Assembly (NCBI GenBank): GCA_030068075.1
Contig: CM057843.1
Span: 15,146,001 to 15,210,000 of the forward strand
Direction: 5' to 3'
Length of the DNA stretch: 64,000 nt
DNA from: Paguma larvata
Lineage: Eukaryota; Chordata; Mammalia; Carnivora; Viverridae
The notes under the pieces are model-generated. The model saw only the letters and a list, made by a program, of their open reading frames with translations. It did no database searches and was not told the DNA's origin. Both the position numbers and the translations under genes were made by a program. Positions within the stretch are counted from its first letter, which is position 1. Each line of letters begins with the position of its first letter. Positions 21,178-31,306 of this stretch are shown here, piece by piece.

Positions 21178-21620
21178 CCTGAGCTCGCGTGACTTTTGAT
21201 CTCTTAAGACTCTCCAGTCCTGCACCTCCCGGTCTCGTACCTGCGTCGCTCTTTTGCCCCCCGCCCCCCTCCGGTGAGCTGCAGGGCCGACAGGGCGCAG
21301 GCGCGGGCGGAGGGCTGCACCCCGCGAGGCCCGGGGCTCCCCCACCGCAGGGCCGGCGTCCCGGGCGCCGCCGCCGCCGCCACCTGCCGGTCGTGGTGCT
21401 CGATCTCCGCGTGGGACAGCCGGGCTCCGCGCCGGGCGCGGCGGCTTCGGGGGCCCCGGAGCGGGCCGGGCTGCTGTCTCCGGGGACCACCAGTGTTGGG
21501 GACCCGGTCCCCGGGAGGCCAAGCAGCTGGGAGGAAGCGGCCGCACGACCCGCAACCGGCTCAGCGCCAAGGAGCGAGGGTTGGGAAGACGCTCGTCCCC
21601 ACGGACAGGAGTAAAGGGAA

Positions 21621-22072
21621 AAAAACCCGAGTGACTTTGGAACTTAGTATCAAGATAGAATGCTCACGAGCCCCTCTCCCACCCCCAGTTAGAAAACGAA
21701 ATCTCATTTTTGAAAAGCTGGCTATTGTAGAAAAGGGTCCTACAACTTGAAATCAGTGATTTCTTTGCTAGTGTTTGGATGTATTTCTTTCCACATTTCC
21801 TTCTTCCCGGCTATGCACAAATGTCCCACTTTTAAAGCTTGGCGACTGTTAAGTACAGCACAGTTTCAGAAAGCTGCACAAAACAAGGGTACGACTTAAT
21901 GGATCATCACCACCAAGGGACACCCCGACCACCGCCTGCAGAAACTGAAACTGCCCGCCACCCGCAAAGCCGGCAGGTGCCCACAAACGCCCTCCTCCCC
22001 CCGGCGGCGGTAACCACTCTCCACCTGTAGGGTAATCCCTGCCCTGTTTTGATTTACGCCCTTATCGCTCTA
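21621..22072. other. Unassigned interval
   Basis: No repeat or gene signature recognised. Confidence 0.4.
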
Positions 22073-22272
22073 AGGCGCTTGGGTGGCTCAGCCGGTTGAG
22101 CCTTGGGTTTCGGCTCCGGGCATGATCTCGCTATTTGTGGGTTCGAGCCCCGAGGGGGGGTTCCCGTGCTGTCGGCTCTGAGCCTGCTTCAGGTTCCGTG
22201 CCTCCGTCTGTCTCTGCCCCTTCCCTGCCTCTGCTGTCTCTCTTTCAAAAATAAAGATTAAAAAAAGAAAAA
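22073..22272 (+). repeat. Felid tRNA-Lys SINE, diverged
   Basis: Head gcttgggtggctcagccggt; CT-rich part shortened. Confidence 0.88.
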
Positions 22273-22536
22273 TTTATACTGTTATCACCCAAATGCGCAT
22301 GCGTAAACGCTAGTTTCCTTTCGTTTGATGTTAAAGTCACTTTTGATCTGCCGGTGGTTCCCCCTCCCTCCCTTTTCCCTGCACGGCGTCCCTCCAACCC
22401 CAATGAAACGATGTTGTGACCTCAGTACCTCCCAGCGTGTCTTATGACTTCAGTCCTTTAGTTACCGTGGTGTCTGCTGTGTTTCTCCACTGTTGTGCTG
22501 TTTCTCTCTGTGTAATTAATAACCATTACCGGGTGG

Positions 22537-22745
22537 GGGCGCCTGGGTGGCTCAGTTGGTTAGGTCAACGACCTCACCTCAGGTCATGATCTTACTTACC
22601 GGTTGGGGAGTTCGAGCCCCGCGACTGGCTCTGTGCTGACAGCCTGGGGCCTGCTTGGGACTCTGTGTCTCCCTCTCTCTCTGCCCCTCCTCCGCTCATG
22701 CTCTGCCTCTCTGTGTCTCTCAAAAGTGGCAACGTTAAAAAGTTT
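22537..22745 (+). repeat. Felid tRNA-Lys SINE
   Basis: Inserted in the old L1 tail. Confidence 0.9.
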
Positions 22746-23019
22746 TTAAAAATAACTATGTTGGGGTAAATGCTTTGAAACCATGCAAATATCCTGTTTC
22801 TCCTCAAACTTACACCTACTAGTTTTTGGCATCCATCTTGCCTGGAGCAACTATTTACTGTGGTGTTTGCCTCACTGTGATTTTCTATTTCCTTTTTCCT
22901 TCTACATTTATCATCATAATCCTTCCATAAGAAAGAGTTGGTTCTTCTCTCTCATTTACTTAATATAGTATAGATTCAATTACTCATTTGCATCAATACA
23001 GACTTCTGGCTATTTCTTT

Positions 23020-23180
23020 TTTTTTAATGTTATTTTTTGACAGAGAGAGAGGGAGAGAGGATCCGAAGCAGGCCCCTTGCTGTCAGCGCAAAATCCCACT
23101 CGGGGCCAAGCCCATGAACTGTGAGATCATGATCTCGGCCGAAGTTGGTGGCCCAATGGATTGAGCCACCCAGGCGCCTG
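23020..23180 (-). repeat. Felid tRNA-Lys SINE, shortened
   Basis: CT-rich part reduced; ends gagccacccaggcgcc. Confidence 0.88.
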
Positions 23181-23716
23181 AATTCTTTAATTCTATGGGT
23201 TTAATTCACAGAACAGTTCTTATTTAGTTTCCAAAATTATTCCAGCTCTGGCTATCATGAGTTCCTTCAGGTTGGCTCAAGAGCTTTCTTTGTTTTTTGT
23301 TTTTTTGTTTTGTTTTGTTTTTTACATGCTACCATCCTCTTTTGAGCACTTGCTTACTTTCCGGCACAAGATAGGCCATATCCATCTTGTATTTTTCCCT
23401 TGTGGGCCCTTGAATCAACCGTTTCTCCAAGGAGCCCGGTTCCCGTTGTTGGAGAGTGGTGTTTGAAACCAAGATCTGGGTGTCTGTTAGGTGTGCTCAT
23501 TGAGGTCTGGTATCATTTCCCTTTTCCTTATCTGTGACTTCTCTCTCTGACACTGAGAAACCCAGCTCTCATTAGTTATAATGTATGTACTCACTGTAAA
23601 TAGATATAGTATGTCTGTGTATTTATACATGTGTTTGCATGTGTGGTGTTTCAGAATTACTAGTGTGTACACCTGTAAGAAAAGATTCATTAAGAATCAT
23701 TAAGAACCATTACCTT

Positions 23717-23893
23717 GGGGCACCTGGGTGGCTCTGTCGGTTAAGCGTTGGACTCTTGATCTCGGCTCAGGTCACGATCTCATAGTTGGTGAGTTGGAGC
23801 CCCGCGTTGAGCCTGCTTGCGATTCTCTTCCCTCTCTGTCCCGATCCCACTTGTGCTCTCTCAAAATAAATAAATAAATGTAGAAAAAAAAAC
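23717..23893 (+). repeat. Felid tRNA-Lys SINE
   Basis: Middle shortened; tail aataaataaataaatg. Confidence 0.9.
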
Positions 23894-24182
23894 CCAACAC
23901 AATACTTTAAGAAAAAAGAGGCTTACCTTATATACATACAGCTCTTTATGTCTTTGGCTCTATTGTTTTGCAGAAATAATTGTGGCTAGATCTCTTCCCC
24001 GAGCCCTTCACTCTTGGTTATGTCATCATTTGTGACACGGTAGGCTGTCCCTTCTGTATTCATTTCACGTTCACATGTGCGTACATACCTCAATGGTTTT
24101 TCATTACTTTCTTTAAATGTTCACATTTGTAAAATATTGCCACAGTTCTATGTGTCAGAACTAAATAAAAGGACTATTCCAA

Positions 24183-24392
24183 GGGATGCCTTGGTGGTTC
24201 AGTTGTTTAAGCGTCCAGCTTCGGCTCAGGTCATGATCTTGTGGTTGGTGAGTTCAAGCCCCGTGTTGGGCTCTGTGCTGACAGCTTAGAGCCTGGAGCC
24301 TGCTTCGGATTCTGTGTCTCCCTCTCTCTTTGCCTCTGGCCTGCTCACACTCTCTCTCTCTTTCAAAAATAAACATGTAAACAAACAAAGGT
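24183..24392 (+). repeat. Felid tRNA-Lys SINE
   Basis: Diverged head gccttggtggttcagttg. Confidence 0.9.
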
Positions 24393-24853
24393 TAGCAGCT
24401 TTATGGATAAGGGCAGTCCTGATCACAAACCCAACTACATTTGCCCAAAACGGTAGAGTTAGCCTGTGCCTTCGTGCCTTAAATCCTGGTGCTTGCCTCT
24501 CTTCCTAATAAATGTGGCATTTTTTTTTTTCCAGAATGGGGCACTTTTATCTTCATTAAAAACCGTTTCACTGATATTCTTTCTTCTCCATGATTTCCTT
24601 AATGGTGTCTGGGAACTTATCTGCTGCCTCTTGGTGAGCAGAAGCCACTTCTCCTGTTGACATTTTAAAAGCCAAACCTCTGGAACGATCAAACCATCCA
24701 CTGTTGGCGCTAAATTCTCCAGCTTAAATCCTCCGCCTTCCTTTTTCTTTTAAAGTTGCCATATGGACTTTGCTTTTCCTAACTTCCTAGTGGAGTCTCT
24801 AGGTATGCCTTTCTTTTAACAGTTCTACACCCACACAAAAGCTGCATTTTCGG

Positions 24854-25004
24854 GGTGCCTGGGTGGCTCAGGTCATGATCTCATGAGTTTGAGCCCTGTA
24901 TTGGGCTCTGTGCTGACAGCACGGAGCCCGCTTGGGATTCTCTCTCTCCCCCTCTCTCTCTGCCCCTCCCGTGCACACTACCTCTCAAAATATTTTTTTA
25001 AAAA
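24854..25004 (+). repeat. Felid tRNA-Lys SINE, internally deleted
   Basis: The cggttaagcgtccgac segment is missing; target duplication aaaagctgcattttc. Confidence 0.9.
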
Positions 25005-25084
25005 GCTGCATTTTCAGTAGCATAAAAAATGTATTTCATAAAAAGTGAAAAAAGTGTTGGTTAGGTACAGTGATGGCTTCATGA

Positions 25085-25198
25085 AATTTTCTTTCTTTTT
25101 CTTCCTTCCTTCCTTCCTTCCTTCCTTTTCTTTCTCTTCCTTCCTTCTTTTTTCTTTCTTTCTTTCTTTCTTTCTTTTTCTTTCTTTCTTTCTTTTTC

Positions 25199-25246
<48 letters not shown>

Positions 25247-25325
25247 TCCTTTCTTTTCCTTTCTCTTTCTTTCTTTCCTCTTTCTTCCCTTTCTCTCCTT
25301 CCTTCCTTCCTTTCTTCCTCTTTTT
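25085..25325. repeat. Polypyrimidine (TTTC)n/(CTTC)n tract
   Basis: About 240 bp almost entirely C and T on the plus strand. Open frames across it are low-complexity artefacts. Confidence 0.97.
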
Positions 25326-25329
25326 GCAG

Positions 25330-26075
25330 AGGATTATAGTGGATTCATTTACCTTGGGAACGCCAGGCAACTGCAGCGGCAGACCTCAATCCCTGGTACA
25401 TATCAAGAAATTCAAGTTTTTCATATAACGTCATGGCTTTTTTTTTTGCTTTTTGGGAGCACTTCCATCTCACCAGCGGCACTCCATATGGGTCCCACGG
25501 TATTATTCAAGGTTTACAATACTTCACTTAAACATGACGAAAACTATGTGAGAAGCGTGAGAGCTGGCTGCTGTGATCTACCCTTCCTGGAGATGGCCTG
25601 CTCAGGGCTGATCAGGGCCACACAGCGTTGTACGCGGAGACTCACTACGCGTGAGCTCAACTCAACAGCAAGAGGAGGGGGCTAGAAAGTTATCACAGCA
25701 GTGAAGCGTGTGCCACGGGTAACTTTACACGGCGCTCATTTGGTGCTGCATCTTTTCGTCGCCATTTGTCTTGAATGCCAATGGCGCCATGTATGGTCTG
25801 CGTGTGTGCAGAAGTTTTGATAAATTTTAACTTTTTATCATAGATTTGTGTATATTTTATGGTAGTGAAAGACTATTATCTACATATGTTTTGTGCGCAT
25901 GTAACACGCCCTTTTCTTAATTCCTCAATTATTTCTAGGCTACATGGTTCATCCGTGAGTTTTTAAAATTGTTGCATACCTTTTAATAAATTTTCTAATA
26001 CATTTATTGGGAAAAAAAAGTCTATTAAACAGACCTGCACAGTTCAAACCCATGTTGTTCAAGGATCAACTGTAT
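25330..26075 (-). mobile_element. Possible Tigger-like DNA transposon remnant
   Basis: The right end on the minus strand reads cagttgatccttgaacaac next to a TA, as in Tigger-type terminal repeats. The left end is not recognised, so the extent is uncertain. Confidence 0.35.
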
Positions 26076-26929
26076 ATATTTAATATACATGAGCAAAAAT
26101 CAGAAAACTAAAATAGCATTTAAAACATCAAAGCACCAAAGACATAGGACTAAATAAAAATGTTCAAAATGTCTACATTGAAAAAAATACAAAAATTGCT
26201 GAGGTTAAAAGATATATATAAATGAAAAGCATGCTTACAGACTGGATGTCTCGATATTGTTAAAGTACGCATTCTTCCAAATCATGTATTTGATGTAGTG
26301 CCCATTAAAATCTCAACTTTCTGGGGTGGAGCGATTGAAAAAGAAATCATTCAAAAACGTATATGAAAATGCCAAGGACCTAGAATTGCGGTGGCAATTC
26401 TGAGCAAGAACACAATTAGAAAACATACACCACCAGATGCCAAGACTTACTATAAATCTGTTTACACTAAGACATCTGGTGTTCCCTAGAATGGAAGAGA
26501 ATAATTTAGAAATAGATCCCCACATAATATAATCATCTGATTTATCATAAGAATTACCACTACCACCCAAGGTGGGGGAGAACATCTTTTCAATAAATGA
26601 TGTAGAATAAATTGTGTATTTATGGAAAATATTAATTTGACCTCTACCAGACACCACACATAAAAATTAATTTCAGATGGATTATAGACCTAAAAGTGAA
26701 AAGTAAAACAGGAGACTTGCAGAAGAAAATGTAGGAAAATATCTTTTGTGACTTTGGATTAGGAAAAGATTTCTTAAACTAGGCACAAAAAGCATTAATC
26801 ATAAAAGATTATTTTTCATTAAAACTGAAAACATCTGTTCATTGAAGGACATCGTCTGGAGAGTGAAAAGGCAAGCTGGGGATCTGGAGATGATGTTTGT
26901 AATACACATACCTAAAAAGTACCCTGGGG

Positions 26930-27132
26930 GGGACCTGGGAGGTTTAGTTGGTTGAGCATCTGATTTTGGCTCAGGTCATGATCTCGTGGTCTGCGAGTCT
27001 GAACCCCACATTGGATTCGCTGCTGTCAGCCTGTCACTGCAGAGCCTGCTTCAATTCAGATCCTCTGCCCCCCTCACTCTACTCCTCCCCCACTTGCACT
27101 CTCCCCCCTCCAAAATAAATATTTTTATAAAG
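26930..27132 (+). repeat. tRNA-Lys SINE, diverged
   Basis: Inside the old L1; forms an inverted pair with the next copy 75 bp away. Confidence 0.85.
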
Positions 27133-27207
27133 GTGGCTTGCCTCCAGAATACAGAATGGATCCTACAAATGAACAAAGAGTTCCCAATTTAAAAAATGGG
27201 CAAAAGT

Positions 27208-27416
27208 CTTAAAAATTTTTTTTTACTGTTTATTTATTTTTGAGACTGAGACAGTGTGTGAACACGGGAGGGGCAGAGAGAGAAAGACACAGAATCCAAA
27301 GCAGGCTCCAGGCTGTCAGCACAGAGCCCGATGTGGGGCTTGAACACATGAACTGCAAGATCGTGACCTAAGCCGAGCTCTGACACTTAACCGACTGAGC
27401 CACCCAGGTGCCCCCC
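27208..27416 (-). repeat. Felid tRNA-Lys SINE
   Basis: 18-bp target duplication aaaatgggcaaaagtctt, made of L1 sequence. Confidence 0.93.
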
Positions 27417-27545
27417 AAAATGGGCAAAAGTCTTGAAGAGGCACTTCTCAAAGGAGGATATTCAAAAAGCCAATAAGCACCTAAAAGGAGACTCGACATC
27501 ATTAGCCACAAAGGAATGCAAATTAAACCTATAATGAGATACTGT

Positions 27546-28720
27546 GCCGGGGACCAAAAGACCATGGCCCTGGTAGCGATGCCCAGGGTGAAGAAGTAAG
27601 GCCCCAAGGCCCAGGCGGCCCGGAGCCTAGACCCTGCTGGCGGGCGGAGGTGTCCTAAGGCAAGTATTAGGCCTGAGGCCATAAAAGTTATGGCTTTTGA
27701 TCTCCTCACTTTGTTTGGCCCTAAGAGGATGGCTGGTTAGCCAGTGATGGGTAAGATTCCTCAGAGGAGGGACAACCTAAGACAGGCACAGCCGCAAAAG
27801 GGCCGGCAGGAGGTAAATTTGTGCCAGGTCTAACTTAAGTACATTGGGTCTATAAGAATCCCTGCACTCAGGGTGATGATAATATTGAAGAAAAGTCCCT
27901 GCTAGCAGCAGCTGCAGGGTGAAGTAAAAGAGGGTCTTATGGCATCCCCTCCGCTAGCCAATTAATGCTGCTGGTTTTGTTCCTCTTAATAGGTTTAGAA
28001 TATAGAGAGATATAATGTTGGTCATCATGAAAATAATAAGAAAATCATTTAGGAGGCTTTAGTTTGCCTCAGGTAATATAGAAATAATTCAAGAATAAAA
28101 TAAATCTCTGATATTTCTATTAAACCTAAGAGTGCAGCCCGACCCTCAGGAAAGCGGTGATCGCTGTAGTTTTTGGGTTAAGACATTATTAATAGTCAGT
28201 AGACAAAAATAATCTTAGGGAGTAACTTTAGAGAAAAACACGTTTTTCACATAATCCTTTGACTGTAGCCAGAGCCTTTAATTGATACCTGTATACCTTG
28301 TTCTTATTCTTCAACCCATATTTACCAGAATGTATCCATTAGTTATGCTTTGACTACATGGGAGCTATTTTTACCCTCATATATTGATTGTTTAAACATT
28401 TCATGTAATCTAAAAAACAAGCATTCTTTGTAGTTTTATGGAATGTGAAGGTCATTTTAATCAGTTTTTTACTAGGAACCTTGAGAAACTGGAATGATTT
28501 CATCCTGTCTTCTTTACAAAACGTGTACTTGCTCTGTTTAGAAAACAGTGTATTAAAACCCAAAAGAAAAAAAAACCTTCGGGCAGTCCTGATACGAGAC
28601 TGGCTCCGCGTCGTTTGTCCTAGACCAGCCCTCACGCGGGGAACCCTGGACCAGCCGGAATTCCTGAAGCAGGAGCTGGCCTCCCTCAGGACGGACTCCG
28701 GCAATACTGCCGTACACTAA
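27546..28720. mobile_element. LTR-like block of unknown family
   Basis: Begins tgtgccggggaccaaaagac right where the L1 stops. It has LTR-like GC-rich ends and contains ggagggacaacctaagacag. No retroviral reading frame is seen and no second copy was found to define it as an LTR. Confidence 0.3.
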
Positions 28721-28729
28721 AACCAGGCC

Positions 28730-28862
28730 TACCTCTCCATCGAAACTGCTCTAGTAAAGGTAGCCCGTGCCATCTCCGTCCCCTAACCCTGTGGCCACTT
28801 TTCAGTTATGTCGATGCTGATGATGCTCCTCTTCTTGAAATGCTTGGCTCTAAAACGGGGCA
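28730..28862 (+). mobile_element. Possible L2/CR1-type LINE fragment
   Basis: cctctccatcgaaactgctc..tagtaaaggt and gctcctcttcttgaaatgct resemble an old LINE reverse-transcriptase region. Confidence 0.4.
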
Positions 28863-30045
28863 GAGGGTTTTATGTGTGGTGAGGGTTAGGGGGTGGAAAG
28901 GAGCAGCCAACAGAGTAGGCGTCAAGTCATGTCAACTGTTTAACAACAGCAGGGTTTCTTAAGGATAGTATGTATGTCAAGGTGTAACTCTAAACTTTCC
29001 AATCAGAAACTCGTACACTACATCCAAAGGAGGCATGTCTCTTGGCAACGATTCATAAATTCCACTATTAAAATTCAATCAGCAATGATCATTTTAACCT
29101 GTGTCAAATTCTTTACTTGTAATGGGAGGTATCTCCTATCATTTGTCCAATATCTGCTTCCCAATATTGGATACATACATGTTCCAACGTTGAGGGAGGG
29201 GTATTGGGATTCTCTTTTCTTCAGCCTCCACTGAAGGATAGCTCGTCATGTCTTGTCCTTTTTGGACATTAGGTCCATAGTGTGTTAGGGCCTTCTGGTT
29301 TCAAGGCCACAACCTCTTGGTTCTCATTTTTGTTCCAGGACTCTTAGTATTTCCAGAAGTCCCAAGACTTCCTTTATGGACTTGGGTGTCTGGCTGTTTC
29401 CCCTCTCTATATTCCATCGTGCAACGTTCTGTGAGGCTCTACACGGAACTTTTCACCACTGTGACCTTTCCTTCGGTGCCACGTTGAAGGTGCAACTTCT
29501 CTTGAGGCTCGCAAGTCTTCTGGTCTATAGCCTGGACAGAAGTTCCAGATATTCTTGGATATGTTTTTCCTTTGTCTGAAATTACTACCTCTTCTAAATG
29601 AAACCAAGAGAGCGGGGCGAAATGAGGGGCTGGGTAGCTTCTTTGGAATCTAGGCAGCATCAGAACAAGTTCCCATGCTGTTAGATCCATGACTGTCCCT
29701 ACCCTGCCAATATACTAGGGTAATTCTTGGTGCATAACAGGTGTTCAGTAAATCACCTTCACAAGTAAAATAGGTTTTTCCTGTTTATGTTAAATATTAC
29801 ATGCTTGTTGGGAAGAAAAGCTGATGGAATACATAAAAGCGCAGTAATCAGACAAAAAATACTGCATACTCCACCAACTCTAAAACGATCTAACTTTTTC
29901 GAGACCATCCTTTCATTCACCGTTCTCAAAAGTTCATATAAATACAGTTTTACATAGAGTTTTACATCATACATGCTACACCTACATTAATAAAAACATT
30001 TCCAGTCCTTTTCTCTACCTATCCCCCGACCTCTCTTCTTCCTTC
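28863..30045. other. Unassigned interval
   Basis: No repeat, RNA or exon recognised with confidence; short open frames on both strands are unsupported. Confidence 0.4.
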
Positions 30046-30049
30046 AAGG

Positions 30050-30724
30050 TAACCAATACTAACAACCTGGTATATATTCTTCTGGTATATATATCTTGTT
30101 TCCATGCTCATCACATACACACATATATAAATAGGTATGATCATTTAACAAAAAATGAAATCCTGTACACATAAAACTCTGTAATAAAGCAATTAGTTAT
30201 TAAAATTTGTGGAAATATCTTGAGGTCAACTAGTGTAGATAGAACTAATTTTAAAAATTGCCCTCATGCTGTTCCATAGAATGGCTATATCACACTTTAT
30301 GCAACCATTCCCTAATTAATGGGCATTTGCTTAGTCTCCACTTGGTTTTCTACTTTGTCTCCACAAACAATACTTCAACAAAAATCCTCACTTACGTGTA
30401 TTCTTATGTATTGATGCTGTTACTTCTGCTGGGAAGATCCCCAAAGTGAGACCGCTAAGTCAAAGTATTTTTATTTTAAAATTTTATTTAAAAACTTTAA
30501 ATATATATTGCTTAATTGCTGGTGGAAATAGAAGTTGATATAACCTTTTGTGTAAGAGTACTTGGTTTCCCAAATCCCACTAGCAAAAGATCTCTTAATT
30601 TTTGCCAACTCCATTTAGTGGAGGTGACATCTCATTGGTTGTTTTAAGGTGCATTTCCCTGAGTACTACTTAGGTTCGTAATATTTTCAGAGATTAATGG
30701 CAATTTGCTCTTCTCTGACTAGCC
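30050..30724 (-). mobile_element. L1 3' segment of an inverted (twin-primed) insertion
   Basis: The minus strand contains cagggaaatgcaccttaaaa and the following ORF2 C-terminal and 3' sequence. It continues the L1 that ends at 31,065 in the opposite strand. Confidence 0.65.
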
Positions 30725-31065
30725 ATCTAGTTCAGACGGATTAAAGACTTTAATATAAAATATAAAATTATCAAAACCTTTGAAACAAATTTAGAACACT
30801 ATGTATAACCTAGGGATTAAGGAGACCCTTTTAACTAAAAGAGTAAATTAATCTAAAAAGGAAAATAAATATCTATGAAAAATTAAAATATGCTGACTTC
30901 TTTTACCATACAAAAAAGCATAAAGCCAAACGACAGATTAAAAAATTTTCACCACACACATGACAAAGGATTAATATTTCAAATATATAAATAGCACCTC
31001 CAGATTTATAAGAAAGCCAAACCAATAGAAAAATAGGCAAAAAATATATAGGCAATTCACTGAAG
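30725..31065 (+). mobile_element. L1 5' segment of the same inverted insertion
   Basis: The plus strand reads L1 ORF2 from attaaagactttaatataaa to aggcaattcactgaagg, exactly upstream in L1 order of the neighbouring minus-strand piece. Confidence 0.65.
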
Positions 31066-31084
31066 GTAAGTGAATAAAGTATGA

Positions 31085-31306
31085 AATCTGGGTGAAGGCT
31101 TTCATTTGTCCATTATTTTTCTCTACTGTGAATTTTCCTGTGACTTCTGAGATTTAAAACAAGTTTTCCACAGTCTTAGGTTTATAAAGTATCTCTTAAG
31201 CGTGTGTTTTCCGGTGAATTGCTCCTGAAAGTTTTCCCGCAGTCATAAAAGACACAGTTGGTAAGACTCTCCTTGTGGAGTTGACATCTGGGTGAATTAT
31301 TACTTT
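31085..31306 (-). other. 3' UTR start with decayed zinc-finger remnants
   Basis: Directly after the stop, minus-strand translation still shows finger pieces: YDCGKTFRSN (around 31,220-31,250) and DCGKTC (around 31,160-31,175), separated by stops and out of register. The array was probably longer and its 3' fingers have decayed. No polyadenylation signal was seen on the minus strand within this stretch; TTTATT motifs (AATAAA on the minus strand) occur near 30,470-30,487. Confidence 0.6.

Larger units (their letters stand above)
20850..21620. promoter_or_regulatory. CpG island around the tRNA-Trp gene
   Basis: Dense CpG and GC-rich sequence with a GCC-trinucleotide run (21,366-21,380) and no SINE. 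Several overlapping open frames occur on both strands, as expected from low stop frequency in GC-rich DNA; none looks like a known protein. It could be only the open-chromatin setting of the tRNA gene or also a Pol II promoter. Confidence 0.55.
22310..23660 (-). mobile_element. Old L1 3' UTR, antisense, carrying two SINEs
   Basis: The plus strand shows the well-known mammalian L1 tail antisense order: accatgcaaatatcctgttt, then ttttgagcacttgcttac, aaccgtttctccaaggagcc and gaaaccaagatctgggtg. Same family as 62,225-63,940. Confidence 0.75.
26090..27545 (+). mobile_element. Old L1 ORF2 remnant, split by two SINEs
   Basis: Carries late ORF2 landmarks (ctggatgtctcgatattgtt; atggattatagacctaaaag; gcacttctcaaaggaggata; ggaatgcaaattaaacctat) with many stops. 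Confidence 0.8.

Noticed and set aside
21157..21750. Overlapping open frames of 137-158 residues around the tRNA gene
   Set aside because: Present on both strands at once and rich in Pro/Arg/Gly, as expected from base composition.
25014..25370. 118- and 127-residue open frames rich in Lys/Glu or Phe/Ser
   Set aside because: They are translations of the polypyrimidine microsatellite, not proteins.
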